Of a DNA stretch of 64,000 nucleotides, positions 40,393-51,056 are shown piece after piece (position 1 is the first letter of the stretch; each line of letters opens with the position of its first letter). Below the pieces are notes generated by a model. The model did no database searches. It saw only the letters and a program-made list of their open reading frames with translations, and was not told the origin of the DNA. This DNA comes from Massilia cavernae (GTDB lineage Bacteria; Pseudomonadota; Gammaproteobacteria; Burkholderiales; Burkholderiaceae_D): assembly GCF_003590855.1 (NCBI RefSeq), contig NZ_QYUP01000122.1:20479-84478 (forward strand). The letters run 5' to 3'. The translations under genes and the position numbers were made by a program.

Positions 40393-41061
40393 ATGATCGA
40401 TAAAATATCCGGCTCGCTCGAAGCGGCGGTCGCCGGCATCAAGGATGGCGCGACCGTCATGATCGGCGGCTTCGGCAACGCGGGCATGCCGTCGGCGCTG
40501 ATCGATGCACTGATCGGCCAGGGTGCGCGCGAGCTCACCATCGTCAACAACAATGCCGGCAACGGCGACACCGGCCTGGCCGCCCTGCTCAAGGCCGGCC
40601 GCGTGCGCAAGATCATCTGCTCGTTCCCGCGCCAGGCCGACTCCCACGTCTTCGACAGCCTTTACCACGCCGGCAAGATCGAACTCGAACTGACCCCGCA
40701 AGGCAACCTGGCCGAACGCATCCGCGCCGCCGGCGCCGGCATCGGCGGTTTTTTCTCGCCGACCGGCTACGGCACCCTGCTGGCCGAAGGCAAGGAGACG
40801 CGCCTGATCAACGGCCGCCACTACGTGCTCGAGTCACCCATCCACGCCGATTTCGCGCTGATCAAGGCGCTGCGCGGCGACCGCTGGGGCAACCTGGTGT
40901 ACCGCAAGACCGCCCGCAACTTCGGCCCGATCATGGCCATGGCCGCCGCCTGCACCGTGGCACAGGTCAGCGAAGTCGTCGAACTGGGGCAGCTCGATCC
41001 CGAAACGATCGTCACCCCGGGTATTTTCGTACAGCGCGTCGTCGCGCAAGGGAGCCACTGA
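40393..41061 (+). CDS. pcaI: 3-oxoadipate CoA-transferase subunit A
   Basis: PcaI with PcaJ transfers CoA from succinyl-CoA to 3-oxoadipate. The 222-residue protein has the class I CoA-transferase alpha motif GATVMIGGFGNAGMP and ends VTPGIFVQRVVAQGSH. The GAGATAGGA site precedes ATG 40393. The stop overlaps the pcaJ start (TGATG). It lies under the twin-operator promoter. Confidence 0.96.
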   Translation: MIDKISGSLEAAVAGIKDGATVMIGGFGNAGMPSALIDALIGQGARELTIVNNNAGNGDTGLAALLKAGRVRKIICSFPRQADSHVFDSLYHAGKIELELTPQGNLAERIRAAGAGIGGFFSPTGYGTLLAEGKETRLINGRHYVLESPIHADFALIKALRGDRWGNLVYRKTARNFGPIMAMAAACTVAQVSEVVELGQLDPETIVTPGIFVQRVVAQGSH

Positions 41062-41701
41062 TGCAACGCATGACAAGAGACCAGATCGCCGCCCGCGTGG
41101 CGCAGGACATCCATGAAGGCGCCTACGTCAACCTCGGCATCGGCCTGCCGACCATGGTGGCCAACCACCTGCCCGCCGAACGCGAAGTGTTCCTGCACAG
41201 CGAGAACGGCCTGCTGGGCATGGGCCCCGCGCCCGCGCCCGGCGAAGAGGACGAGGACCTGATCAACGCCGGCAAGCAGCCGGTCACCCTGCTCGCCGGC
41301 GGCTGCTACTTCCACCATGGCGACTCGTTCGCGATGATGCGCGGCGGCCACCTGGACATTTGCGTGCTGGGCGCGTTCCAGGTCTCGCGCAAGGGCGACC
41401 TGGCCAACTGGCACACCGGCGCCAAGGATGCGATTCCCGCCGTCGGCGGCGCGATGGACCTGGCGATCGGCGCCAAGCAGGTGTTCGTGATGATGGAACA
41501 CCAGACCCGCCAGGGCGAAAGCAAGATCGTCGACGAATGCAGCTATCCTTTGACCGGCGTGGGCTGCGTATCGCGCATCTACACCGACCTGGCCGTGATC
41601 GACGTGACCGCCGATGGCCTGGTGGTGCGCGAAATGGTGCCGGGCCTGAGCTTCGAGGAACTGCAAGACATCAGCGGCCTTGCACTGAAGGAGGCACAGC
41701 C

Positions 41702-41705
<4 letters not shown>
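41061..41705 (+). CDS. pcaJ: 3-oxoadipate CoA-transferase subunit B
   Basis: PcaJ carries the catalytic glutamate, in FLHSENGLLGMGPAP (SENG motif). The 214-residue protein also has NLGIGLPTMVANHLP. It is coupled to pcaI by a one-base overlap and to pcaF by ATGA. Together with pcaI it activates 3-oxoadipate for thiolysis. Confidence 0.96.
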
Positions 41706-42904
<1,199 letters not shown>

Positions 42905-42930
42905 CAAGGCGGAGCGCCCCCGCGGCGCTC

Positions 42931-42997
42931 CATACCATCCAGGTATGCAATCGATACTGCATCAGTATTAGACGCCTGGACATGGCTTCATTACCAT
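42931..42997 (+). promoter_or_regulatory. Aromatic ABC importer promoter with twin LysR operators
   Basis: CATACC-ATCCA-GGTATG (42931-42947) and ATACTGCATCAGTAT (42954-42968) have centres 22 bp apart, as at pcaI. The second dyad is identical to the pcaI one. TTAGAC (42968-42973) and TACCAT (42992-42997) match the pcaI promoter boxes with the same 18-base spacing. The importer should therefore be induced with the pathway. Confidence 0.85.
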
Positions 42998-43062
42998 GAA
43001 TTGCAAGTGACATAACAGCAGCACGGCGCCCGCCGGAAGCTGCACCACAACCCGGAGACAAA

Positions 43063-44223
43063 ATGAAAACCACCCTCACCAGCGGCGCGCTCGGCGCCAT
43101 GCTGTTCGCCTCGACCTGCGCCTTCGCCCAGAACGCCCCTGTCAAGGTCGGCCTGATGCTGCCGGCCACCGGCACCTTCGCCAACCTCGGCAACATGATC
43201 GAAAACGGCTTCAAGATGTACGTCGCCGAACAGGGCGGCAAGCTGGCCGGGCGCGAGATCGTCTACGCCAAGGTCGATGACGAATCCGATCCGTCCAAGG
43301 CCAGCGACAACGTCAACAAGCTGATCAAGCGCGACCAGGTCGATGTGTTGATCGGCACCGTGCACTCGGGCGTCGCGCTGACGATGGCCAAGGTGGCCAA
43401 GGAATCGGGCACGCTGCTGATCGTGCCGAACGCCGGCGCCAATGCCATCACCGGCCCGATGTGCGCCAAGAACATCTTCCGCAGCTCCTTCTCAAGCTGG
43501 CAGTCGGGCTACGCGATGGGCAAGGTCGCGGCGGAACGCGGCCACAAGAACATCGTCACCATCACCTGGAACTACGCCTTCGGCAACGAGTCCGTCCAGG
43601 CCTTCCGTGAAGGCTTCGAAAAAGGCGGCGGCACAATCGCCGACAGCCTGACACTGCCCTTCCCCAACGTCGAATTCCAGGCGCTGCTGACCCAGATCGC
43701 CGCCAAGAAGCCGGATGCGGTGTACGCCTTCTTCGCCGGCGGCGGCGCGGTCAAGTTCGTCAAGGACTACGCCGCGGCGGGCCTGAACAAGTCGATGCCG
43801 CTGTACGGCCCGGGCTTCCTGACCGACGGTACGCTCGACGCGCAGGGCGCTTCCGCCCAGGGCATGCTGACCACGCTGCACTATGCGGACAACCTCAATA
43901 CGCCGCGCGACAACGGCTTCCGCCAGGCCTTCCTCAGGGCCTACAAGGCCGACGCCGACGTCTACGCCGTCCAAGGCTATGACGCCGCCCAGATGCTGCA
44001 CGCGGGCCTGAAGGCGGCCGCCGGCGACATCAAGGCGAAGGACAAGGTCATCGCCGGCATGGAAGCGGCCGTCATCGACAGCCCGCGCGGCAAGTTCACC
44101 ATGTCGAAGGCGCACAACCCGGTGCAGGACCTCTACCTGCGTGAAGTGAAGGGCGCAGACAACATCTTCAAGGCCGTGGCCATCAAGGGCCTGTCCGATC
44201 CGGCCAAAGGCTGCCGCATGTAA
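43063..44223 (+). CDS. ABC transporter substrate-binding protein, probable aromatic-acid import
   Basis: The 386-residue periplasmic protein has a 22-residue signal peptide and the branched-chain-amino-acid binding fold (VKVGLMLPATGTFANLGNMI, DVLIGTVHSGVALTMAK). This family also includes aromatic acid binding proteins in Rhodopseudomonas and relatives. The twin operator upstream ties it to muconate or benzoate control. It is followed by two permeases and two ATPases. The likely ligand is benzoate or a ring-cleavage product; this is inference from context. Confidence 0.88.
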   Translation: MKTTLTSGALGAMLFASTCAFAQNAPVKVGLMLPATGTFANLGNMIENGFKMYVAEQGGKLAGREIVYAKVDDESDPSKASDNVNKLIKRDQVDVLIGTVHSGVALTMAKVAKESGTLLIVPNAGANAITGPMCAKNIFRSSFSSWQSGYAMGKVAAERGHKNIVTITWNYAFGNESVQAFREGFEKGGGTIADSLTLPFPNVEFQALLTQIAAKKPDAVYAFFAGGGAVKFVKDYAAAGLNKSMPLYGPGFLTDGTLDAQGASAQGMLTTLHYADNLNTPRDNGFRQAFLRAYKADADVYAVQGYDAAQMLHAGLKAAAGDIKAKDKVIAGMEAAVIDSPRGKFTMSKAHNPVQDLYLREVKGADNIFKAVAIKGLSDPAKGCRM

Positions 44224-44322
44224 GCAGTCCCCCGCGGGCAGCGGTATCCAACGCGGCGCTTAGCGCGCCGCGCGGGTCCCGCTCGTCCCGGCGCAGCGCA
44301 AAACTTCACGACAGGATCCACC

Positions 44323-45192
44323 ATGGACTTCCCCACCTTCCTCGCACAGTGCCTCAACGCCGTGCAGTATGGCCTGCTGCTGTTCCTCGTTGCCAGCGGA
44401 CTGACCCTCATCTTCGGCATCATGGGCGTGATCAACCTCGCCCACGGCAGCTTCTACATGATCGGCGCCTACCTGGCCTGGGGCCTGGCGCCGCTGTTCG
44501 GCGACCAGTTCCTTCTGCAGCTGCTGGCCGGCATGGCGCTCGCCGCGCTGCTCGGCTTCGTCCTCGAATGGCTGTTCTTCAGCTACCTGTACCAGCGCGA
44601 CCACCTGCAGCAGGTCCTGATGACGTATGCGCTGATCCTGGTGGCCGAGGAAGTGCGCAGCATCGTGGCCGGCAACGACGTCCACGGCGTGCAGGTGCCC
44701 GGCTGGCTGTCCGGCAGCGTCGACCTCGGCCTGATGAGCTACCCGGTCTACAACCTGTTCGCCTGCGCGGCCTGCCTGCTGGTGGCGCTTGGCCTGTACC
44801 TGGTGGTGAACAAGACCCGGCTCGGCATGATGATCCGCGCCGGCGCCAGCAATCGCGACATGGTGCGCAGCCTCGGCATCAACGTGACCCTGTTGTACCG
44901 CATCGTATTCGCAGCCGGCGTGGCGCTGGCGGCGCTGGCCGGCATGATCGCCGCGCCGATGTCCTCCGTCTATCCGGGCATGGGCGGCGGCATCCTGATC
45001 ATCTGCTTCGTGGTGGTGGTGATTGGCGGGATCGGCTCGATCTCGGGAGCGCTGGCCGCCTCGCTGCTGGTCGGCCTGGTCGACACCTTCGGCAAAGTCT
45101 TCTTCACGCAGTTCAGCGGCCTGTCGGTGTACCTGCTGATGGCGCTGATCCTGATCTGGCGCCCCCAGGGCCTGGTAAGCAAAGGATATTGA
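44323..45192 (+). CDS. ABC importer permease, LivH type
   Basis: The 289-residue polytopic permease has the LivH signature SGLTLIFGIMGVINLAHGSF and VRSLGINVTLLYRIVFA (EAA-like loop). It pairs with the LivM-type permease that follows 2 bases later. The 99-base gap from the binding protein gene may hold an mRNA structure that lets the binding protein be made in excess. Confidence 0.93.
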   Translation: MDFPTFLAQCLNAVQYGLLLFLVASGLTLIFGIMGVINLAHGSFYMIGAYLAWGLAPLFGDQFLLQLLAGMALAALLGFVLEWLFFSYLYQRDHLQQVLMTYALILVAEEVRSIVAGNDVHGVQVPGWLSGSVDLGLMSYPVYNLFACAACLLVALGLYLVVNKTRLGMMIRAGASNRDMVRSLGINVTLLYRIVFAAGVALAALAGMIAAPMSSVYPGMGGGILIICFVVVVIGGIGSISGALAASLLVGLVDTFGKVFFTQFSGLSVYLLMALILIWRPQGLVSKGY

Positions 45193-45194
45193 TC

Positions 45195-46223
45195 ATGACA
45201 AGCACTAGCCACACCCTTCCGGCCCCGGTCGCCCTGCGCGCCTGGCCGCTGCCTTCCGCCGTGCCGCTGTTGGCGCTGGCCGCGCTGCTGGCCGCGCCGC
45301 TGGTACTGACGCCCTACCTGTCCGACCTGGTGCAGAAGATCGTCATCTTCTCGGTGTTCGCGCTCAGCCTCGGCCTGCTGGTGGGCACCACCGGCCTGGT
45401 CAGCCTTGGCCACGCCGCCTTCTTCGGCATCGGCGCCTACGCCACCGCGCTGGCCTCGTCCGACGCCGGGCCGGGTTCGATGGCACTGCTGCTGCCGCTG
45501 GCCATGCTCGGCGCCGGCGCCTACGCGCTGTTCGTCGGGGCGCTCAGCCTGCGCACCAAGGGCGTGTACTTCATCATGGTGACGCTGGCCTTCGCCCAGA
45601 TGGCCTATTTCGTCTTCCACGATACCCACTTCGCCGGCGGCAGCGACGGCATGTTCCTGACCTACCGCCCGGTGCTTGCAATCGCAGGCGTCACCCTGGT
45701 CGACCTGGAACTGCCGCTGCACCGCTACTACCTGGCGGCGGGCGCGCTGGCCGCCACCTATGCGCTGCTGGCAGTTCTGCAGCGCTCGCGCTTCGGCCAT
45801 GCGCTGGCCGGCATCCGCGCCAATGAACAGCGAATGCGCGCCGCCGGCTTCAACACCTACGCCTACAAGCTGGCCGCCTTCGTGCTGGCCGCGATGCTGG
45901 CCGGGCTGGCCGGTTTCCTGATGGCGTCCAAGGACGGCGCCGTTAATCCCGAGCTGCTGTCGTGGCACGAATCGGGCGCGGTGCTGATGATGATCATCCT
46001 GGGCGGCCTTGGCAGCCTGCGCGGCGCGGTGCTCGGCACCGTCGCCTTCATCCTGCTCAAGGAAGCGCTGTCGTCCGAGGCGCTGCTCGGCGCCCTGGCC
46101 GGGCGCTGGCAGCTGACGCTTGGCGTGACGATGATCGCCTTCGTCGCCCTGATGCCCAAGGGCCTGGCCGGCCTGCACACGCAATGGCAGCAACGCCGCA
46201 AGGAGAACAAGCATGAGCACTGA
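45195..46223 (+). CDS. ABC importer permease, LivM type
   Basis: The 342-residue protein starts MTSTSHTLPAPVALRAWPLP and has about nine hydrophobic helices with LivM motifs such as GTTGLVSLGHAAFFGIGAYA and GIRANEQRMRAAGFNTYAYK (EAA-like loop). It overlaps the next ATPase gene by 11 bases. Confidence 0.93.
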   Translation: MTSTSHTLPAPVALRAWPLPSAVPLLALAALLAAPLVLTPYLSDLVQKIVIFSVFALSLGLLVGTTGLVSLGHAAFFGIGAYATALASSDAGPGSMALLLPLAMLGAGAYALFVGALSLRTKGVYFIMVTLAFAQMAYFVFHDTHFAGGSDGMFLTYRPVLAIAGVTLVDLELPLHRYYLAAGALAATYALLAVLQRSRFGHALAGIRANEQRMRAAGFNTYAYKLAAFVLAAMLAGLAGFLMASKDGAVNPELLSWHESGAVLMMIILGGLGSLRGAVLGTVAFILLKEALSSEALLGALAGRWQLTLGVTMIAFVALMPKGLAGLHTQWQQRRKENKHEH

Positions 46224-46977
46224 CATCCCGCTGCTGCGCGCTGCGGCACTCACGCGCCGCTTCGGCGGCCTGGCCGCGGTCGACAAGGTATCGCTCGATA
46301 TCCACCTTGGCGAGATCCACGCGGTGATCGGCACCAACGGCGCCGGCAAATCCACGCTGGTCAACATGCTGTCGGGCGAAATAGCCGCCTCGGAAGGCGC
46401 CCTGCACCTGCGCGGTGCCGACATCACGGGCTGGAGCCAGGGACGGCGCGCACGAGCCGGCATCGGCCGCAGCTACCAGCGCACCACGATCTTCCCCGAT
46501 TTCTCGCTGTTCGAGAACTGCCGGCTGGCGGCGCAGGCCGCGGCACAGCGCCCATGGCGCCTGTGGGAATCGGCGGCCGGCTGCCGCCACAGCGGCGAGA
46601 CCGCGCGGCGCGCGCTGGAGGAAGCAGGCCTGCACGACCGCGGACACCTGCTGGCCGGCACCGTCAGCCACGGCCAGCAGCGCCAGCTCGAGATCGCGAT
46701 GTGCCTGGCCACCGGTCCGACCGTGCTGCTGCTCGACGAGCCGCTGGCCGGCATGGGCGCGGAGGAGACCGAACGCATGCTGTCGCTGCTCGAACGCCTG
46801 CGCCCCGGCCACGCGATCGTGCTGGTCGAGCATGACATGGATGCGGTGTTCCGCGTCGCCGACCGCGTGACCGTGATGGTCAACGGCCAGGTGATCGCCA
46901 CCGACCGCCCGGACGGCATCCGCAACAACGCTGCCGTCAAGACCGCCTACCTGGGAGACCACGATGCTGCGCATTAG
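46213..46977 (+). CDS. ABC importer ATPase, LivG type
   Basis: The 254-residue protein has Walker A GTNGAGKSTLV, signature VSHGQQRQLEIAM (non-canonical start, HGQQ in place of SGGQ), Walker B VLLLDEPLAGMG and the switch His in VLVEHDMD. It belongs to the LivG group. It overlaps the LivF gene by 14 bases. Confidence 0.93.
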   Translation: MSTDIPLLRAAALTRRFGGLAAVDKVSLDIHLGEIHAVIGTNGAGKSTLVNMLSGEIAASEGALHLRGADITGWSQGRRARAGIGRSYQRTTIFPDFSLFENCRLAAQAAAQRPWRLWESAAGCRHSGETARRALEEAGLHDRGHLLAGTVSHGQQRQLEIAMCLATGPTVLLLDEPLAGMGAEETERMLSLLERLRPGHAIVLVEHDMDAVFRVADRVTVMVNGQVIATDRPDGIRNNAAVKTAYLGDHDAAH

Positions 46978-47665
46978 ATCGCTCGACGCCTACTACGGGC
47001 ATAGCCACATCCTGCACGGGGTCGACCTCGACATCGAACAGGGCAAGGCAGTCGGCCTGCTCGGCCGCAACGGCATGGGCAAGACCACGCTGATCCGCAG
47101 CCTGATGGGACTTGTGCCCGGTGCGCGCGGCAAGGTCGAATGGAACGGCAAGGACGTCAGCGGCAGCGCGCCGGAACGCATGGCGCGCCTCGGCATCGGC
47201 TATGTGCCCGAAGGACGCGGCATCTTCCCCAACCTGTCGGTGCACGAGAACCTCGTGATGAGCGCGCGCGCCGGCGCCGGCGGACGGCGCGACTGGCATG
47301 TCGAGCGCGTGCTGGAAACCTTCCCGCGCCTGGCCGAACGGCTGGACCACGGCGGCCAGCAGCTCTCCGGCGGCGAACAGCAGATGCTGTCGATCGGACG
47401 GGCGCTGATGACCAATCCCGACCTGCTGATCCTCGACGAGGCCACCGAAGGCCTGGCTCCCTTGATCATGCAGGAGATCTGGCGCGTGATCCGCCACATC
47501 GGCACGACCGGCATCAGCACCCTGATCGTCGACCGCAACTACCACGCCGTACTGGCTGCGACCGACATGGCGGTGGTGCTGGAAAAAGGCCGCGTGGCGG
47601 CGGCCGGCAGGTCGGCAGCGCTGGGCGCAGACCAGGCCTCGCTGGCGCGCCACCTCGGCATTTAA
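46964..47665 (+). CDS. ABC importer ATPase, LivF type
   Basis: The 233-residue protein has Walker A GRNGMGKTTLI, signature LSGGEQQMLSIGRAL, Walker B LLILDEATEGLAP and GYVPEGRGIFPNLSVHENL, a LivF hallmark. Residue VDRNYHAV replaces the usual switch-His EQN segment, so the switch is altered (Asp-Arg-Asn). It closes the importer set before the porin gene. Confidence 0.92.
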   Translation: MLRIRSLDAYYGHSHILHGVDLDIEQGKAVGLLGRNGMGKTTLIRSLMGLVPGARGKVEWNGKDVSGSAPERMARLGIGYVPEGRGIFPNLSVHENLVMSARAGAGGRRDWHVERVLETFPRLAERLDHGGQQLSGGEQQMLSIGRALMTNPDLLILDEATEGLAPLIMQEIWRVIRHIGTTGISTLIVDRNYHAVLAATDMAVVLEKGRVAAAGRSAALGADQASLARHLGI

Positions 47666-47702
47666 AAAAATTACAACAGCACTACCCATTGGAGAGAGAC
47701 GT

Positions 47703-48782
47703 ATGAAAAAAGCAGCAATCGTAGCCGCGGCAGCAGTCCTGAGTTCGGGCGCCGCCATGGCGCAGCAGGTGAGCATCTACGGCATCGTCGATGCGGGCGT
47801 GGCCCACATCACCAACGTCAACGCCGCCGGCGACAGCGCCACCAAGATGCCGTCGGCGACCGCATCGGTGCCGTCGCGGATCGGTTTCAGGGGCGCGGAA
47901 GACCTGGGCAACGGCCTGAAGGCGACCTTCGCCCTGGAGACCGGCTTCGGTCCCGACACCGGCACGCTGGGCCAGGGCGGCCGCCTGTTCGGACGCCAGG
48001 CCTGGGTCGGCATCAAGAGCGACTACGGCCAGCTGATGCTGGGCCGCCAGAACAACATGACCTTCTACTCGATCGCCAAGGCCGACGTGATGGGGCCGAA
48101 CATCTTCAGCATCAGCAGCCTCGATTCCTACCTGCCGAATTCGCGCAGCGACAATGCGGTCGGCTACATGGGCACCTTCTCGGAACTGACGGTGGGCGCC
48201 ACCTACAGCCTCGGGCGCGACACCTCGACTGCCGGCGGTCCCGCCGCAACCGGCTGCGCCGGCGAAAACGGCGCCGACAACCAGGCCTGCCGCCAGCTCA
48301 CCGCCCTGGTTTCCTGGGACACCAAGGCGTTCGGCGTGCTGGCCGCCTACGATGTGCTCAATGGCGGCGCCGGTGCGGCCGCGGGCCTGACCAGCAGCGA
48401 CTACCAGGACCGCCGCGCATCGTTCAACGGCTATGCGATGGTCGGCGCCACCAAGATCGGCGCGGGCCTGATCGCGCGCCGCACCGAGGCCCTTGTCACG
48501 ACCAAAAGCGACCTGTACTACCTGGGCGTGAGCACGCCGCTGGCGCCGCAATGGCAGCTCGATGCGCAGGTCGCGCGCCTGTCGGTCAAGGACACCGGGC
48601 GCCGCTCGACACTGGCGGTGGTGCGCGCGAGCTACCTGCTCAGCAAGCGGACCGCGGTGCATGCTTCGATCGGGCACATCGACAACACCGGCGGTGCGGC
48701 GATCGCCCTCGACGCCGGCGGCACGGTGGGCGCGGGACTCGACCAGAACGGCATCCTGGCCGGCATCCGCCACGCGTTCTGA
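47703..48782 (+). CDS. Gram-negative porin (Porin_4 type), 359 aa
   Basis: The protein has a signal peptide (KKAAIVAAAAVLSSGAAMAQ) and porin features QVSIYGIVDAGVAHI, SRIGFRGAEDLGNGLKATFA and a C-terminal aromatic residue (GIRHAF). It should form a trimeric outer-membrane channel. It is 37 bases after the LivF ATPase and before benE, so it probably admits aromatic acids. GGAGAGAG precedes the ATG. Confidence 0.92.
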   Translation: MKKAAIVAAAAVLSSGAAMAQQVSIYGIVDAGVAHITNVNAAGDSATKMPSATASVPSRIGFRGAEDLGNGLKATFALETGFGPDTGTLGQGGRLFGRQAWVGIKSDYGQLMLGRQNNMTFYSIAKADVMGPNIFSISSLDSYLPNSRSDNAVGYMGTFSELTVGATYSLGRDTSTAGGPAATGCAGENGADNQACRQLTALVSWDTKAFGVLAAYDVLNGGAGAAAGLTSSDYQDRRASFNGYAMVGATKIGAGLIARRTEALVTTKSDLYYLGVSTPLAPQWQLDAQVARLSVKDTGRRSTLAVVRASYLLSKRTAVHASIGHIDNTGGAAIALDAGGTVGAGLDQNGILAGIRHAF

Positions 48783-48822
48783 CGGGCGCCGCCCGCAGCG
48801 CAACTAGCAGAGGAAGCACGCA

Positions 48823-50046
48823 ATGCTCAAAGACTTTTCCATGTCGGCCGTGGCGGCGGGCTTCCTGGCCGTGCTGGTGTCGTATGCGGGCCCCTTGATC
48901 ATCTTCTTCACCGCTGCGCAAAGCGCGCACGCATCGGCCGACATGATTTCGTCGTGGGTGTGGGCGATTTCGGTCGGCGCGGCGGTGTCGGGCATTGCCC
49001 TGAGCTGGTTGTACAAGGTGCCGGTGGTGACCGCCTGGTCGGCGCCAGGCACCGCGCTGCTGGTAAGCCTGTTCCCCGCGATGAGCCTCAACCAGGCGGT
49101 CGGCGCGTACATCACGGCCGCCGTCATCCTGTTCGTCATCGGCGTCTCGGGCTATTTCGACAAGCTGATCAGGCTGATCCCCAAAGGCATTGCCAGCGCC
49201 ATGATGGCCGGCATCCTGTTCCAGTTCGGCACGGGCGTGTTCACTTCAGTGAAAACAGCGCCGGCACTGGCCTTCGGCATGATCGCCGCGTACCTGCTGC
49301 TCAAGCGCCTCTCTCCGCGTTATTGCCTCGTGCTGCTGCTGGCGACAGGCATCGCGCTGGCGGTCGGGCTGGAGGGCGCCACCCTGGACGGCGTGACCTT
49401 GGCGCTGGCGACGCCGGTGTTCATCCAGCCCGAATGGACGTGGCATGCCACGCTGAGCCTTGCGCTGCCACTGGCGCTGGTCAGCCTGACCGGGCAACTG
49501 CTGCCCGGCATGGCGATCCTGCGCGGCGCCGGCTACGACACCCCTGCCCGGCCGCTGGTCGCCGGCACCAGCGCGGTGTCGGTCGTCGCCGCGTTCTTCG
49601 GCGGTATCACCATCGTGATCGCCGCCATCACGGCGGCCCTGTGCACGGACCGCAACGCACATGAAGATCCGGGCAAGCGCTATATCGCCGGCATCGCCAG
49701 CGGGGTGTTCTTCCTGATCGGCGGCTGCTTTGCCGGCACCATCGTGCTGCTGTTTACGGCCCTGCCCACCACCTTCATCGCCGTACTGGCCGGACTCGCG
49801 CTGCTGGGGGCGATCGGCAGCAATATCGTGGGCATGACCAGCCAGCCCGGCCACCTCGATGCCTCTCTCATCACCTTCATTGCGACGGCCTCCGGCATGA
49901 CCCTGTTCGGGCTGGGCTCGGCGTTCTGGGGCGTGGTGATCGGCGCGCTGGCCTACCTGGTGCTGCATAAACCTTGGCGCCTGCCCGCGGCAACGGAATC
50001 GGACAAGGCGATGCCCCAGTTTGACGCTATCGGACGAAGGTGCTAG
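48823..50046 (+). CDS. benE: Benzoate/H+ symporter BenE family
   Basis: BenE is an inner-membrane proton-coupled benzoate transporter. The 407-residue protein has about 12 helices and BenE sequences such as SAPGTALLVS, GIASAMMAGILFQFG and DRNAHEDPGKRYIAGIASG. It follows the porin by 40 bases in the importer transcript. Two inner-membrane routes (ABC and BenE) for aromatics are thus encoded together. Confidence 0.93.
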   Translation: MLKDFSMSAVAAGFLAVLVSYAGPLIIFFTAAQSAHASADMISSWVWAISVGAAVSGIALSWLYKVPVVTAWSAPGTALLVSLFPAMSLNQAVGAYITAAVILFVIGVSGYFDKLIRLIPKGIASAMMAGILFQFGTGVFTSVKTAPALAFGMIAAYLLLKRLSPRYCLVLLLATGIALAVGLEGATLDGVTLALATPVFIQPEWTWHATLSLALPLALVSLTGQLLPGMAILRGAGYDTPARPLVAGTSAVSVVAAFFGGITIVIAAITAALCTDRNAHEDPGKRYIAGIASGVFFLIGGCFAGTIVLLFTALPTTFIAVLAGLALLGAIGSNIVGMTSQPGHLDASLITFIATASGMTLFGLGSAFWGVVIGALAYLVLHKPWRLPAATESDKAMPQFDAIGRRC

Positions 50047-50057
50047 CCTGAAACGGT

Positions 50058-50906
50058 ATGCCTCACTCACGTTTCCGACCCAACCATGCGCACTGCGTTC
50101 CCCTTGACCACCCCGCCCCCGCCCCCCTGCTCGACCTGTCGCGGATCACCGGGCTGGTGGCGGCGATCGGCCATGCGGACAACACAACCTTCGCCGCCGA
50201 GGTCCTGAAAACGCTGGCAGAGCCGGCGAAAATCTCGCAGTGCACCGTGTTCGCCTATGAATTCGGCAACCGGCCGCGCACCGTGTCGGTAGCCGACCAC
50301 CGTGGCGGACGCTTCCTGAGCGACGTCGCCGATGTCTACTCTCGCCACTATTACTTGCTCGATGGGAACCAACATGTGATCGCTGCGGCGCCGCCGGCCA
50401 GCCCAGGGTCGTCCGTGATCATCCACCAGCAGAATACCGACGATATCGAGCATCCGGGCTACCGCGCGGCCTGCTACAGCGATCCGAACGTATGCGACCG
50501 GCTGTCGCTGATGGTCCAGCCGGCCGAGGACATCTGGCTGTCGGTCAACCTCTACCGCGACCGCGCCTATGGCAACTTCCAGCCCGGCGAGATCGCGCTG
50601 GTCGAGGCGCTGGCGCCGCTGATCGGGCATGCCGCGCGCCATCACTACGTTATCCACGGCCAGAACCAGGTCGGCATTCCCCAGCTGATGCTGGCGCGCG
50701 TGCGCCGCCTGTGTCCCACGCTGGCCAAGCGCGAACTGGACGTCATCCGCGGCGTGCTGGAAGGCCACACCGCCGCAGAAATCGCCGAGGCGATGGGCAT
50801 CAAGCCCGCCAGCGTCATTACCTACCAGAAACGCGCCTACCAGCGCCTCGGCATCACCAGCCAGCGCCAGCTGTTCGCGCTCTGCCTGTCGACCGACGCG
50901 CCATAG
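50058..50906 (+). CDS. LuxR-type transcriptional regulator, 282 aa
   Basis: The C-terminus has a LuxR HTH: LCPTLAKRELDVIRGVLEGH followed by TAAEIAEAMGIKPASVITYQ. The N-terminal 200 residues show no receiver or clear autoinducer domain; they may form a GAF-like sensor. It begins 11 bases after benE and lies before the MFS-hydroxylase genes. It may regulate either set. Its ligand is unknown. Confidence 0.83.
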   Translation: MPHSRFRPNHAHCVPLDHPAPAPLLDLSRITGLVAAIGHADNTTFAAEVLKTLAEPAKISQCTVFAYEFGNRPRTVSVADHRGGRFLSDVADVYSRHYYLLDGNQHVIAAAPPASPGSSVIIHQQNTDDIEHPGYRAACYSDPNVCDRLSLMVQPAEDIWLSVNLYRDRAYGNFQPGEIALVEALAPLIGHAARHHYVIHGQNQVGIPQLMLARVRRLCPTLAKRELDVIRGVLEGHTAAEIAEAMGIKPASVITYQKRAYQRLGITSQRQLFALCLSTDAP

Positions 50907-51056
50907 GACAGTGCGCAGCGCTGTACCCAAAATGGGGACAGACACCGGCTCCGGCCATCCGCATACTCGCCGAACGACGACAACAAAAATAAAACGTCAG
51001 GTTCGGCGGCCACCAAGGTGGCGGCTCCAGCTCAACCGGATACCAGGAGACCCCAC

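Noticed and set aside
44133..46463. Minus-strand frames opposite the ABC permease genes
   Set aside because: They are complements of strong membrane-protein genes and lack hydrophobic or domain structure of their own.
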